This document shows positions 33,960 to 44,359 of a DNA stretch of 49,683 nucleotides, piece after piece; position 1 is the first letter of the stretch, and each line of letters starts with the position of its first letter. The notes beneath the pieces are model-generated. The model did no database searches. It saw only the letters and a program-made list of their open reading frames with translations, and was not told the origin of the DNA. The stretch is taken from positions 1 through 49,683 of the forward strand of contig CAILJH010000283.1 in the NCBI GenBank assembly GCA_903834475.1, read 5' to 3'. Position numbers and translations under genes: made by a program. Origin of the DNA: an uncultured Prolixibacteraceae bacterium. Its GTDB lineage: Bacteria > Bacteroidota > Bacteroidia > Bacteroidales > Prolixibacteraceae.

Positions 33960-33994
33960 AAGCCCCCTCCAACCTCCCCCGAAGGGTGAGGCTT
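33960..33994 (-). repeat. G/C hairpin repeat, family A, copy 5
   Basis: On the minus strand it runs from AAGCCTCACCC to TTGGAGGGGGCTT, the same orientation relative to its gene as copies 1, 2 and 4. Eleven bases separate it from the ATG of the GH92 gene at 33948. Confidence 0.85.
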
Positions 33995-34077
33995 TTAAAA
34001 GCAATGTCATCATTTTTGGTTTTATAATCATTCCCGTGTATGTCAAAATTTGGTCATGGAAGATTCTTGATGTATCT

Positions 34078-36969
34078 TTAAAACTGAACTTCTACAAACT
34101 TTACTTCAAATGGGTTGAACTTGATGGATTGTACCGGTTTCCCAATTTCTTTTCCAATCGCATTGACTTCTGTTATCTGCTTGATTGAACGTCCGGCAAT
34201 CTTCGATTCCAATTTTAATTCCGCTGTCTTACCTTCCAATTCCCTGAAATGAAGCAAAATGGAAGCTGGATTTTTAAACGATGGCCGGCTGTTGATTAGA
34301 ATCGCATTGGATGAACCGGTGATTTTCAGAGTTTCCAAAATCGGTGATTGAAACTCATTTTTTCCGGCAGGGAAAGTTCGGGTCGCAAAAGCGTTTCGCT
34401 CGCCCCAGGCAAATTTTGTAGCGCTGGTATTCGTGGTGTCCTTGGTTGAGGTAATCTGGTAGCCCCAGTGGAAGCCGCCTTCCTGAAAGGCCCTGAAATT
34501 GGTAAACCAGTAATTGTTCATCACCCAGGAATAAAGCCAGGTTTTACCTGGTTTTGGATTGGCTTCGAATTTGCCCATGTTCAAATCGCTGAACTGCCAC
34601 AACGGGATTTCGTTGCTGACCACAACAATTTGACTGTTCGTGCCCCGAACCAATACGAAATTTTGTGCTGCATTCCAGTCGGTAGAAGAACCGGGCAATT
34701 GCTGGCCTTGCGAAAGAATTCCGCCAATGGTTTCGAAAACTATCCTTGATTTGGGCAAGGTAAACGGGAAGGCCACATAAATCGCTTCCGGCGAGGTCAC
34801 GATTTCTTTCGCTGCATGGTATTGAAAATCAATTTTCTTGACATTTTTGAACAGCCTGATTTCAAGTTCCATTCCTTTGGGTTCATTCTCTTTTCCCTTT
34901 TCGCAACCTTCCAGATCCGCTGAGATTCGAAGGCTTTCCCAAACCGGCCCGTTGGTTCCCTTTTCAATTTTGACATTCGAAACTGTTGAATGGGACGGTG
35001 TCATTTTGTTCCGGTCAGGAAGTGTTTCATGAATGACTTGCCCTAATTTCCATGGATTTTGCAGATCAACCAAATCCTGATTCAACGCTTTATCAAACAG
35101 ACTGCTGATGGCTCCTGAAGATTTATCAATCACTATTTTGTAGTAGGCATTTTCAAGTGTTTCAGTATTTGCATTTTCTTTGGCTTTTTCCTCCGGTTCG
35201 TTGGTGACCTCAATCTTTAAGGCTTTATAGCCCAATGCCGGCACATTCGGAACATCCAAAATCCAGTAGGCACCTTCGCGGCGTTCGCGCACAACCTGTG
35301 CCGTAATCGCTTTTCCCGTGGAGATATCCGTAATTTTAAATTGTTTGTGAAGCGGAAGAATCTGGTAATCGATGAAGAGTTCAACCGCTCCCGAGCGTTC
35401 CCAACCCATGGAGTTGACCACATAAATCAGTGGGAAATCAGCTTTTTTCAGGTATTCCTGCAAACGTGCCAATGCTTCTTCATTCAATAAGGTTACTTTT
35501 TTCAGGGCTTCCCAGGCATATGCGCCTTTTTGCAACCATTGCCGGGTTGAGTTTTCAGAATAAGGCCGGTCGATGCTTTCATCTGCGCCGCAGGTGTGCT
35601 CATCGAAGAAAATGGCATTCTCGCTGATGTGATTCATGTTGGCCTCCAATGCCGGATTTTGTTCACCGCCAAGCATCGAAACCATGGCAAACATGCCTTC
35701 ATCAACCTGTTTCAGGTTCTGCGTTTTTCGAACTTCCGCCGTTTCACGCGAAGTTGAGCCATAACCATCGGTCCACCAGTCGAGCCAGGCATTCCGGTAA
35801 ACGGGTAGGGTAGCGGCATAGTTTTTTTCCACATATTCGAAAAACTCACTGACTACCGAAAGCTTAAGTTTTGGAGATTCATATGTTTCATTCCACTTCC
35901 TGATTAGTTCACAGGCAGCTGTCGAAGGTGGCGCATTGTCGGTAAAATAGCCTGAAAATTGGATGCCAATGCGGTCGAACGGATATTTCTTTTCATCGAG
36001 ATTGGCCAGATGATCGAGTAATTTCTCCGGAATTATTGCTTTGGATTCGAATCCGAAGAAATTGCCGGTCATGTAATGGTCGGCACGAAAGGCGAGCAGT
36101 TTTTCGCCCGAAGGAGCTTCCCACCAAAAGCAGGTAGGTATTTCAAAAGGAAGGAGCGAGCGGGTTTTGTTGATTCCCATGTCGAGGTATTTGACTCCCG
36201 TATTTTTAAAATAATCGGGCATGCACCAGGCTATTCCGTTCACGTCATCCTGCATGGCAGCTTTTACCGGTATACCCAGTTTGCTGAATTCCTTTAATGG
36301 CTGAAGAAAATCGGTCATGATGTTTTCGTCCGAGATTTCGGCCATGTTGCAATACATTCCGGTTACTTCAATTCTACCTTCTGCAATCCGTTTCTTCAAA
36401 CGTTCAATTTGAGAGGACGGGCGTGAGCGTAAATATTCGCGGGTCACCCAGGCTGATTCGCAGGTCCATCGAAATTTGGCCTCATCGGGCATCGCATCGG
36501 TCTGATCGCAGTAATCCAGCGCATAATCGATGTAGCGCATGTGTTCGGCGAGTATTTCCGATTGCGGACGCGTGTATCCGATATCGGTATGCGAATGCTG
36601 AACCAGATAGACTTCCCATTTCTTAACCGGCGTGATTGTAAACGGATAACTGCCAGCCAAATCAGCATCACCTTTGATTGAAATGTTTATTTTCTTTGAG
36701 GATGAAACCGCTGGAACATTTAGTAAGATAAGGTTGTCTCCCTTTTTAACCGCAGTTTTTTGTATTTGCTTTCCGGAGATAAAAAATTCAATTTCAGAAG
36801 TTTTTTCTGATTTGAAATCAGTCAGGATTTGCTGAACCATTTTACCCTCTTTATGGAATAAAACCGGAGCATTTCTGAATTTTACAGCTGCGTTTTTTTC
36901 TATTTTACCAGCAAACAGAAGGTTGGTGAGAATGAAAAAAGCGGCAAGAATTGAAATAAGATTTTTCAT
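34078..36969 (-). CDS. GH38-family alpha-mannosidase
   Basis: The 963-residue product has a signal peptide (MKNLISILAAFFILTNLLFA) and so acts outside the cytoplasm. GH38 zinc-site and nucleophile segments are visible: VQHSHTDIGYT (123-133, with H127 and D129 as likely zinc ligands) and AAMQDDVNGIAW (237-248, the nucleophile being D241 or D242). The NGWERSG-like segment VVNSMGWERSG starts the C-terminal beta domains. GH38 enzymes are retaining exo-alpha-mannosidases. With GH92 next to it (129 bases downstream), it suggests removal of alpha-linked mannose from a branched glycan. It follows the DUF5690 transporter gene by 60 bases, making an apparent transporter-GH38-GH92 operon. Confidence 0.9.
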   Translation of the reverse strand: MKNLISILAAFFILTNLLFAGKIEKNAAVKFRNAPVLFHKEGKMVQQILTDFKSEKTSEIEFFISGKQIQKTAVKKGDNLILLNVPAVSSSKKINISIKGDADLAGSYPFTITPVKKWEVYLVQHSHTDIGYTRPQSEILAEHMRYIDYALDYCDQTDAMPDEAKFRWTCESAWVTREYLRSRPSSQIERLKKRIAEGRIEVTGMYCNMAEISDENIMTDFLQPLKEFSKLGIPVKAAMQDDVNGIAWCMPDYFKNTGVKYLDMGINKTRSLLPFEIPTCFWWEAPSGEKLLAFRADHYMTGNFFGFESKAIIPEKLLDHLANLDEKKYPFDRIGIQFSGYFTDNAPPSTAACELIRKWNETYESPKLKLSVVSEFFEYVEKNYAATLPVYRNAWLDWWTDGYGSTSRETAEVRKTQNLKQVDEGMFAMVSMLGGEQNPALEANMNHISENAIFFDEHTCGADESIDRPYSENSTRQWLQKGAYAWEALKKVTLLNEEALARLQEYLKKADFPLIYVVNSMGWERSGAVELFIDYQILPLHKQFKITDISTGKAITAQVVRERREGAYWILDVPNVPALGYKALKIEVTNEPEEKAKENANTETLENAYYKIVIDKSSGAISSLFDKALNQDLVDLQNPWKLGQVIHETLPDRNKMTPSHSTVSNVKIEKGTNGPVWESLRISADLEGCEKGKENEPKGMELEIRLFKNVKKIDFQYHAAKEIVTSPEAIYVAFPFTLPKSRIVFETIGGILSQGQQLPGSSTDWNAAQNFVLVRGTNSQIVVVSNEIPLWQFSDLNMGKFEANPKPGKTWLYSWVMNNYWFTNFRAFQEGGFHWGYQITSTKDTTNTSATKFAWGERNAFATRTFPAGKNEFQSPILETLKITGSSNAILINSRPSFKNPASILLHFRELEGKTAELKLESKIAGRSIKQITEVNAIGKEIGKPVQSIKFNPFEVKFVEVQF

Positions 36970-37029
36970 GGTTCAGGTTTTTATTCAGGTTAATGGTCAA
37001 TGAGGTAAAGCTTTCCGATAAATTTTCTC

Positions 37030-38304
37030 CTATTTTTTCTCCAGATTTCTGAAATAAATGAATGTCAACACCGAAACGCCAATCATCAAAACGCCGGTTG
37101 CAACGGCGCTTATCTTGAAAAATTCGACCCAGCTGATTTTTGTGGTACTGAAATTTTTGAACAGAAGTACGCAGGTACTTCCGAAATAACCGGCAGCATC
37201 CGAAACATACATCAAAAACCCAATGTTGCTTTTGAACCTGAAATGCGCGATCCACCGTTCGAAAAAGAAGGATTGGTAAGTAATGTATGGAAGATACATG
37301 GCGAAACCTGCAATTACCATCCATTTTACCGGGTCAAGATTTCCGGATATGAACAGCAGAGTGGTTGTCAGAAGCAATATTCCGCTCAGAAAAATGATTC
37401 CGATATTCGAAAAAAATGCAATCCGGTTATTCCGGATCAAAATCATAAGTGCAACAATGGCCAGAACGCATACCGCAATCGGAACTTCAGACATGATAAG
37501 CATTTGGGGCGTATTTTTGAATCCCAGTCCTGTCCAGAATTCTACGGCAAAGTTGTCGCGAAGATCCCTGAAGATGGTAAGTCCGACATAAATCACCACA
37601 GCGAAAATAATTCCCGGGGCAAACTGCCTGAAAAAGTTCATGCGTTGTTTATTATCCATCGGTATTCGTTCTGTTCGCAAAGCCACGTCAATTTCATCGG
37701 GAGGCGGCAATTTATGCAACATGTAGATTCCGAGCAGCAATACGGGAACAAAGATAAGTCCGGTTAAAAACGGCATCCACATTTCCGGAACATGAAAGTG
37801 ATCCATCATAAAACGTCCGCAAGCCTTTACCAGTCCTGAAGAAAGAATAAAACTTGAAGCCATTGCCGAGCCCAAAAGTTCGGTGTACCTGCGGCCTTCC
37901 ACATAGCTGAAGACCACGCCCCAGATCATACCCAGCGGCAAGCCGTTCAGAAACATAAACGGGAAATTGTATGGATACGGAATAATGGCAAACATCAGGA
38001 GAAATGCCCAGGCTGTACCCATCAGAATCAGCAATAGTTTTGTCCGTTTTTCGTGATTAAGTTCTGAGATGATCTTTATCCCAAAGAATTTGGATAGGGT
38101 GTAGCCAATTAACTGAGAAATAATCAGCAAGATTTTGTAGTCGATTCCCCAAAGCGAAAGTCCGTCGAATGTCGCCGCCGTGAAGGGTTTCCTGAAAGCA
38201 TACATGCTGAGATAGGTAATAAAAGCAGCCAAAGCAGCAAACAAAACAAAACGAATCTCACGGACACTTAGTTTGGGTTTTGGCAGCGTGTTTGTTGATG
38301 TCAT
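37030..38304 (-). CDS. DUF5690-family MFS-like membrane transporter
   Basis: I start at the ATG 38304; an in-frame TTG at 38424 would add 40 residues before it and looks wrong. The 424-residue product has about 12 membrane segments and MFS-like features (SYVEGRRYTELLGSAMASSF, FRKPFTAATFDG). This matches DUF5690, a Bacteroidota family related to the major facilitator superfamily. The substrate is unknown; its place before two alpha-mannosidase genes suggests import of a released sugar or a small glycan, but that is inference. A 427-base gap lies upstream of it. Confidence 0.78.
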   Translation of the reverse strand: MTSTNTLPKPKLSVREIRFVLFAALAAFITYLSMYAFRKPFTAATFDGLSLWGIDYKILLIISQLIGYTLSKFFGIKIISELNHEKRTKLLLILMGTAWAFLLMFAIIPYPYNFPFMFLNGLPLGMIWGVVFSYVEGRRYTELLGSAMASSFILSSGLVKACGRFMMDHFHVPEMWMPFLTGLIFVPVLLLGIYMLHKLPPPDEIDVALRTERIPMDNKQRMNFFRQFAPGIIFAVVIYVGLTIFRDLRDNFAVEFWTGLGFKNTPQMLIMSEVPIAVCVLAIVALMILIRNNRIAFFSNIGIIFLSGILLLTTTLLFISGNLDPVKWMVIAGFAMYLPYITYQSFFFERWIAHFRFKSNIGFLMYVSDAAGYFGSTCVLLFKNFSTTKISWVEFFKISAVATGVLMIGVSVLTFIYFRNLEKK

Positions 38305-38731
38305 AAGTTCACATTTATAGGGCAGAAATTTCAAAATAAATGTAGATAAAAAATAACAGAGTTCTAATTTAATATTACCCCACAATAATGCAATTTTACC
38401 TTTGCTCAACGGTATTTTGTCCAAATCGTTTTAACTGGACCAGTTTCAGGCTATTCTTTGGACTTCAGGCAAAGGCGTAATTGTTGCGGTGATTGTGGCA
38501 CACAAAAATGCCTGTCACATCTTTCAGACTTACTCCTGATGTTTTCACAGCCTGGGAATTTGCTAAGAATTAGCGTGTCACTCAAAATGCAATCAAAAAT
38601 CGCAGATATTTTTCATAGGGATTTCAGGTTAGTTTCCATCTATTATCGATGGCCAAAATTGACCATCAACGATGGAGATACTTAATCTAAAATCCCAATG
38701 TAATTTTAGCTGAAACACTTGATTAGTTGAT
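38305..38731. other. 427-base gap without a recognisable gene
   Basis: I see no credible protein gene here. On the minus strand, sequence just before 38304 is A/T-rich and holds TACATTTA (7 of 8 matches to TAnnTTTG), a weak promoter candidate for the transporter gene. An imperfect inverted repeat GATGG-c-CAA / TTG-a-CCATC lies near 38648-38668. No terminator with a clear T-run was found after the dipeptidyl-peptidase gene that ends at 38732. Confidence 0.4.
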
Positions 38732-40924
38732 TTACTGAAGCTTCTCTTTCAGGAAATTAGTCATTTTGGTATAGAGTTGCAGGGAAGTATTTCCGCCTCT
38801 GATTCCATGATTCCGGTTGGTGTAAATGGCCATATCGAATTGAACTCCGGCCTGAACCATGCGTTCGGTAAATTCCATCGTATTCTGCAAATGCACGTTG
38901 TCATCGGCAGCACCATGAATAATCAGGAATTTTCCTTTTATTTTTTCTGCATGCGAAAGCGGCGAATTGTCATCGTAACCATCCGGATTTTCTTTTGGAG
39001 TCCGCATGAACCGTTCGGTGTAAACACTGTCGTAGAACCGCCAGTTGGTGACCGGTGCAACAGATATTCCGGCCTTGAACACATCAGCGCCTTTTTCCAT
39101 GCAAAGTGCTGACATGAAACCGCCATAACTCCATCCCCAGATCGCGATGTTGTTTTTATCGACAAATGGCAATGATCCCAAATATTTCGCGGCTTCAACC
39201 TGATCGTCTGATTCGTATTTTCCGAGTTGCATATAGGTCATTTTCCGAAATTCTTCGCCACGGGCACTGGTTCCGCGAGGGTCGACACAGGCAACAACAA
39301 AACCTTCCTGTACCATATAATCATCGTATCCAATGCTCCAATGATCGAGAACCTGTTGCGAATTTGGTCCGCTGTACTGGGTCATTACCACTGGATATTT
39401 TTTCGCAGGATCAAAATTGACCGGTTTGAGCATCCAGCCGTTTAACTCAACACCTTCCGAAGTTTTAAAAGTGAAGAATTCTTTTTTGCTGAGCTGATAA
39501 TCTTTCAGGAGTGTTTTCAAGGTTGAATTGTCTTCCAAGGTACGGATGAGTTTGCCGGTTTGATCACAAAGGGTGGCCAGATTGGGCGTTTCAATATTGT
39601 TGAAATAATTGATGTAATATTTCATTCCATTGCTGAAATCGGCATTATTGGTTCCAATTTGTGTCGAAAGTTTACCTGATTTTTTGCCGTCAAGGCTGAC
39701 AAAGTACACTTCGCGTCGCATAGGAGATTCTTTGGCTGCCTGGTAATAGAACAACCTTTTAACCGGATCGAAACCATAAAATTTGGTTACATCATATTTT
39801 CCATCGGTCAGTTGTTTGACTTCAAATCCCTGACGGTCATAAAGGTAAAGGTGTGAATATCCGTTTCGTTCACTGTTCAGGACAATATATCTATTGTCAG
39901 GCAGAAAAATGAAATTGTCGTAGAATGCCTCGTCAATGTACCTTTTATTTTTTTCAGTAAAGAAAGCACGGGTATCGCCGGTAAATGGATTTGCCAGAAC
40001 AATATCTACTTGGTTTTGTAAGCGGTTGACTTTCATAATGGCCAGATCAGTAGCATCGGCAGTCCATCTGATGCGTGGGATATATTGTTCCTTATCATCT
40101 CCGATTTCTGCTGTCACACTGCTTTTAGCCTTTAAATCGTAGATGCGCACACTTACAACCGAGTTCTTTTCTCCGGCTTTCGGATATTTGTAACTGGTAT
40201 TTCCGGGATATAGTTCATATTCTTTCATAGCCGGTTTTTGCCCCTGGTACATTGGAATGTTGAACATTGGAACTTCCGTTTCGTCGAACTTGATAAAAGC
40301 CAGAAATTTACTGTCGGGTGACCACTCAAAAGCCTTGCTGAAGCCGAATTCTTCTTCATAAACCCAGTCGGGCGCACCATTGATAATTTCATTGGTTTTA
40401 CCATCGCGGGTAACCTGACTTTCGGTGCCGAATTTCAGGCTTTTGATAAAGATGTTGTTGTTCCTGACAAATGCAACACGTTCGCCATCTGGAGATAAAG
40501 TAGCCAGTTGTTGTGATCCGTTTGCAGAAAGTGGAGCCATTTCTTTGGTAGTCTGGTTCCAGATGAAATATTCGGCGGTAAAGGAATGGCGGTAAATAGA
40601 CTGGCTTTTTGTTGTGAAAAGAATTTTTGATTCATCGGTACTGAAATCGTAATCGCTGAATTCTGAAAAGCCTGGGTTTTCAATTTTTGATAAATCAAAC
40701 ACGACTTCGAGCTTTTCGCCGGATTTATAACTGTATTTAACAATCTGATTGCCTTCTTCCTTTTTGGTATAGTTCAAGCCATCACTCATCGAACGAAATC
40801 CTGAACTGTTTTTTTGCTGAAAAGTTCGTTTGGCTACTATATCGGTCAACTCAATTTTTTTTTGCGCGAATCCAATTAATGAGATACTTACAAGTAGTGC
40901 TGTCAGGAGCTGTCTGAAATTCAT
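38732..40924 (-). CDS. S9B-type dipeptidyl-peptidase (DPP IV)
   Basis: I use the ATG at 40924, which gives a signal peptide (MNFRQLLTALLVSISLIGFA); the ATG at 40978 would bury it. The 730-residue enzyme has an eight-bladed beta-propeller region and a C-terminal alpha/beta hydrolase. The DPP IV glutamate motif is in PDWVYEEEF. The catalytic Ser is S599 in GWSYGG, with Asp in HGAADDNVH (674/675) and His in NRNHGI (H706). DPP IV removes Xaa-Pro dipeptides from peptide N-termini. Its gene is divergent from the DUF6588 gene. Nothing ties it to the glycan genes except position. Confidence 0.93.
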   Translation of the reverse strand: MNFRQLLTALLVSISLIGFAQKKIELTDIVAKRTFQQKNSSGFRSMSDGLNYTKKEEGNQIVKYSYKSGEKLEVVFDLSKIENPGFSEFSDYDFSTDESKILFTTKSQSIYRHSFTAEYFIWNQTTKEMAPLSANGSQQLATLSPDGERVAFVRNNNIFIKSLKFGTESQVTRDGKTNEIINGAPDWVYEEEFGFSKAFEWSPDSKFLAFIKFDETEVPMFNIPMYQGQKPAMKEYELYPGNTSYKYPKAGEKNSVVSVRIYDLKAKSSVTAEIGDDKEQYIPRIRWTADATDLAIMKVNRLQNQVDIVLANPFTGDTRAFFTEKNKRYIDEAFYDNFIFLPDNRYIVLNSERNGYSHLYLYDRQGFEVKQLTDGKYDVTKFYGFDPVKRLFYYQAAKESPMRREVYFVSLDGKKSGKLSTQIGTNNADFSNGMKYYINYFNNIETPNLATLCDQTGKLIRTLEDNSTLKTLLKDYQLSKKEFFTFKTSEGVELNGWMLKPVNFDPAKKYPVVMTQYSGPNSQQVLDHWSIGYDDYMVQEGFVVACVDPRGTSARGEEFRKMTYMQLGKYESDDQVEAAKYLGSLPFVDKNNIAIWGWSYGGFMSALCMEKGADVFKAGISVAPVTNWRFYDSVYTERFMRTPKENPDGYDDNSPLSHAEKIKGKFLIIHGAADDNVHLQNTMEFTERMVQAGVQFDMAIYTNRNHGIRGGNTSLQLYTKMTNFLKEKLQ

Positions 40925-41075
40925 ATGGATTGAAGTTTGTGGTTTTTTAGTGTGCCAAAAATCCAATTTATTTTCCATATAAAAAAGCGAATGGCTCGTA
41001 TAACATACATTCCAGATTATTTTAGGAACTGATTCAGATTTTTGGAAAAGATTAAATGAACTGCCTTGAGATTAT

Positions 41076-41083
41076 TACATTTG
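41076..41083 (+). promoter_or_regulatory. Candidate -7 box upstream of the DUF6588 gene
   Basis: TACATTTG is a full match to the Bacteroidota TAnnTTTG consensus, 63 bases before the ATG at 41147. No -33 TTTG is seen at the typical 19-21-base spacing. Confidence 0.45.
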
Positions 41084-41146
41084 TTGTGTGAGATGAACAA
41101 TGAGATCATTGTTCCGTGAAGCTATTAAATATTAAAAGTAAGAACC

Positions 41147-42205
41147 ATGAAAAAATCTTTATTACTTGTTTGTGCTGCAAGTTTATTGCAATTTTCTTAT
41201 GCTCAAACAAATGTTGCAGAGTTCCTGAAAGCTGGTCAGGCCGATGCCAATGCGCTCGTGAAAGCTTATTTAAATCCGTATGCAATGGCGCTGGGCGACG
41301 GCTTAAACAATGGATGGTATAATTCAGCTGCTACACATCGCTTGTTTGGTTTTGATTTGAGCATTTCTGCAAGTGCAATACAGATTCCCGGAGAAGCGAA
41401 AACATTTGACATTAGTAAAATAGGATTAAGCCATATTTCGGTGGTTAGCGGAGGCAATTTGGCACCTACGATTGCGGGTGCTGATGCACCGGGTCCACTG
41501 ATGCAAATAAAAGATGCAAAGGGAAAGAACATCGGTACGTTCAATACACCCAATGGTTTTGGAGTGGATATTGTACCTGTTCCTATGGCTCAGATTGGAT
41601 TTGGCCTAATACCAAATACCGATATTATTGGCCGATATGTTCCCGATTTGAGTTATAATTATGGCACGAATAAAATGAAACTTGGCTCCTGGGGTATTGG
41701 AGTTAAGCATGATTTCATGAAATGGTTGCCATTTCTTAAAAGCCTTCCATTTGATGCCTCTGTTTTCGGAAGTTATTCGGAAGTGAATGCACAAAATGCC
41801 TTGAGTTTTACTCCGGAAAACTATAATCTGAACAATGTCGTTGTAACATTCACGAGCGATAACAGTCAGTTGATGAAAGTAAAATCAAAAACATCTAAAT
41901 TTGGCCTGATTGTATCGAAGAAACTTGGAGTTATAACGTTTTTTGGAGGAATTGGACAAAGTACAAGCGAATCCGGAGTCAATCTGGTTGGGAAATATCC
42001 GGTCATTACAACAGCTCAGGGTGGAGGTCAGGTAATTACAAACGAAGCAGCTTTGATTGACCCAATTTCCATTCAGTTTACTTCAAAAAATATATGTATG
42101 GATGCTGGATTAAAACTTAAACTATTGTTTTTCAGTATTTTTGGAACAGTTAATAAGGCAGAATACATCTCTTTCAATGCCGGTATCAGCTTTGGAACCA
42201 GATAA
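41147..42205 (+). CDS. DUF6588-family secreted/outer-membrane protein
   Basis: The 352-residue product has a signal peptide (MKKSLLLVCAASLLQFSYA) and a beta-rich sequence with alternating hydrophobic strands (FGVDIVPVPMAQIGFGLIP, SWGIGVKHDFMKWLPFL, KFGLIVSKKLGVITFFGGIG) ending YISFNAGISFGTR. The final aromatic/Arg strand suggests an outer-membrane beta-barrel. It resembles DUF6588 proteins of Bacteroidota. No enzymatic motif is visible and function is unknown. It stands alone between the divergent dipeptidyl-peptidase and thrS. Confidence 0.7.
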   Translation: MKKSLLLVCAASLLQFSYAQTNVAEFLKAGQADANALVKAYLNPYAMALGDGLNNGWYNSAATHRLFGFDLSISASAIQIPGEAKTFDISKIGLSHISVVSGGNLAPTIAGADAPGPLMQIKDAKGKNIGTFNTPNGFGVDIVPVPMAQIGFGLIPNTDIIGRYVPDLSYNYGTNKMKLGSWGIGVKHDFMKWLPFLKSLPFDASVFGSYSEVNAQNALSFTPENYNLNNVVVTFTSDNSQLMKVKSKTSKFGLIVSKKLGVITFFGGIGQSTSESGVNLVGKYPVITTAQGGGQVITNEAALIDPISIQFTSKNICMDAGLKLKLLFFSIFGTVNKAEYISFNAGISFGTR

Positions 42206-42340
42206 AATATAGGAATACAGTACAATGAAGGTATCAGTATGAACGAATTCTTCGTGTTGGTGCCTTCATTTTTATTCAAAATCCTTATTTTTTAGCTGCA
42301 AAAAACAGTTGCAAAATCATTCATATCAGCTATTAATATT

Positions 42341-42348
42341 TATCTTTG
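42341..42348 (+). promoter_or_regulatory. Candidate -7 box of the thrS operon
   Basis: TATCTTTG fits TAnnTTTG, 29 bases before the thrS ATG; the same box occurs before the GH36-like gene at 45766. The -33 element is not clear. Confidence 0.5.
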
Positions 42349-42377
42349 CACCCTGTTTTTTTTAAAGAAGAATACTG

Positions 42378-44327
42378 ATGATTCATATTACTTTACCGGA
42401 TAATAGTGTGAGGGAATTCGAAAGCGGGATTTCCGGATTAGATATTGCCAAATCGATTAGTACCCGATTGGCGCAAGACGTTTTGTCAATTTCAGTGAAT
42501 GGCGAAGTCTGGGATTTAACGCGTCCTATTCATTCGGATGCTACTATTAAACTCTTTTTATGGGACGACCGTGAAGGAAAGGAAACTTTCTGGCATTCGT
42601 CTGCTCACCTGATGGCAGAGGCCATTGAATCTTTCTACCCTGGAACTCAATTCGGGATTGGTCCAACGGTTGACAATGGGTTTTACTACGATATCGATTT
42701 ACCTCAGGGAGAACAGTTAGCTGAAAAAGATCTGGAAAAACTTGAAAAAAAGATCATCGAACTGGCCCGCGAAAAACATGATATTGTCCGGAAAGATATT
42801 ACGAAGGAAGACGCTCTCAAAATGTTTTCTTCAAAGGGAGATAGCCTGAAAGAAGAACTGATCAGTGAATTGCTGGATGGAACCATTACGGTTTACAATC
42901 AGGGTGGATTTACCGATTTGTGCCGTGGACCGCATTTGACAAATACAGGTTTTATTAAAGCAGTAAAACTGACTTCTCTTGCCGGTGCATATTGGCGCGG
43001 AAATGAAAAAAACAAAATGCTGACGCGTGTTTACGGGATTACATTTCCAAAGCAAAAATTGCTCGAAGAATACCTTATTCTGGTTGAAGAAGCCAAAAAA
43101 CGCGATCACCGCAAGCTGGGTAAGGAACTGGAATTGTTTACCTTTTCACATAATGTTGGTCAGGGATTGCCTATGTGGTTGCCAAAAGGAGCCATGCTGC
43201 GCGAGCAATTGGAGAATTTTTTGAAAAAAGTTCAGAAAAAGTACGGTTACGAGCAGGTAATTACTCCTCATATCGGTGACGTCAATTTGTATAAAACTTC
43301 TGGCCATTTTCAGAAATATGGTGCTGATTCGTTCCAGACTATAAAAACTCCGGCTGAAGGTGAAGAATACATGCTAAAACCAATGAACTGTCCTCACCAC
43401 TGCGAGTTGTATAAATTCAAGCCACGTTCATACAAAGATTTACCGGTTCGATTTGCCGAGTTTGGTACCGTCTATCGTTACGAACAAAGTGGCGAGCTGC
43501 ATGGTTTGACCCGAGTTCGCGGATTTACTCAGGATGATGCACATTTGTTCTGTCGTCCCGATCAGATCAAGGATGAATTCAAGAAAGTAATCGATATTAT
43601 CTTTATCATTTTCAAAGCGTTGAACTTTGATAATTATTCGGCTCAGATTTCACTGCGCGATCCAAATAAACCTGAAAAGTATATTGGTTCGACTGAAAAC
43701 TGGGATAAAGCCGAGCAAGCAATCATAGAAGCTACTGCAGAAAAAGGCTTAAAAACGGTAACTGTTTTAGGTGAAGCTGCTTTCTACGGACCAAAGCTTG
43801 ATTTTATGATCAAGGATGCCCTCGGACGAAGCTGGCAGTTGGGAACCATTCAGGTCGATTATAATCTTCCGGAGCGGTTTGAACTGGAATATATCGGAGC
43901 AGATGACAAACGCCATCGCCCGGTAATGATTCATCGTGCACCATTCGGATCGATGGAACGATTTGTGGCTGTATTGATTGAACATACTGCCGGGAAATTC
44001 CCGCTTTGGTTAACTCCTGAACAAGTGGTTGTGTTACCAATCAGCGAAAAGTACAATGATTATGCGAAAAGTGTTTCGGAATTTCTAAATAATTCCGATA
44101 TTCGCACCATAATTGACGACCGGAATGAGAAAATTGGTCGGAAAATCAGGGATAACGAATTAAAACGTATCCCTTATTTATTGATAGTTGGTGAACAAGA
44201 GGCTGAAAATCAGCTTGTTTCTGTAAGGAAGCAAGGAGATGGTGATAAAGGATCGATGAACAATCTGGAGTTTGTTGATTTCATCAAAGCTGAAGTAAAA
44301 GAGCAATTATCAGCGTTATACAATTAA
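42378..44327 (+). CDS. thrS: Threonyl-tRNA synthetase
   Basis: The 649-residue enzyme charges tRNA-Thr. Domains are in the usual order: TGS (~1-61), editing domain with HSSAH (H73, H77) and the later CRGPHL segment, class II catalytic core with [15 protein letters not shown] (a zinc-binding Cys) and [13 protein letters not shown] (motif 3), and a C-terminal anticodon-binding domain (from [13 protein letters not shown]). Length is normal. The chain starts at a good ATG with a -7 box 29 bases upstream. It heads thrS-infC-rpmI-rplT, a conserved cluster order in bacteria. Confidence 0.97.
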   Translation: MIHITLPDNSVREFESGISGLDIAKSISTRLAQDVLSISVNGEVWDLTRPIHSDATIKLFLWDDREGKETFWHSSAHLMAEAIESFYPGTQFGIGPTVDNGFYYDIDLPQGEQLAEKDLEKLEKKIIELAREKHDIVRKDITKEDALKMFSSKGDSLKEELISELLDGTITVYNQGGFTDLCRGPHLTNTGFIKAVKLTSLAGAYWRGNEKNKMLTRVYGITFPKQKLLEEYLILVEEAKKRDHRKLGKELELFTFSHNVGQGLPMWLPKGAMLREQLENFLKKVQKKYGYEQVITPHIGDVNLYKTSGHFQKYGADSFQTIKTPAEGEEYMLKPMNCPHHCELYKFKPRSYKDLPVRFAEFGTVYRYEQSGELHGLTRVRGFTQDDAHLFCRPDQIKDEFKKVIDIIFIIFKALNFDNYSAQISLRDPNKPEKYIGSTENWDKAEQAIIEATAEKGLKTVTVLGEAAFYGPKLDFMIKDALGRSWQLGTIQVDYNLPERFELEYIGADDKRHRPVMIHRAPFGSMERFVAVLIEHTAGKFPLWLTPEQVVVLPISEKYNDYAKSVSEFLNNSDIRTIIDDRNEKIGRKIRDNELKRIPYLLIVGEQEAENQLVSVRKQGDGDKGSMNNLEFVDFIKAEVKEQLSALYN

Positions 44328-44345
44328 AGAATATTAATTAATAAT

Positions 44346-44351
44346 AGGAGG
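44346..44351 (+). promoter_or_regulatory. Strong Shine-Dalgarno that sets the infC start
   Basis: AGGAGG is a full anti-SD match and stands out in a genome region where such sites are weak. It lies 8 bases before the ATA at 44360. The stop TAG at 44345-44347 overlaps it, so the reading frame can only begin downstream. Confidence 0.75.
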
Positions 44352-44359
44352 AACTGGCC

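Noticed and set aside
38458-38685. 75-codon frame with a TTG start in the 427-base gap
   Set aside because: No ribosome-binding site, no recognisable domain, and Cys/Arg-rich composition unlike neighbouring proteins.
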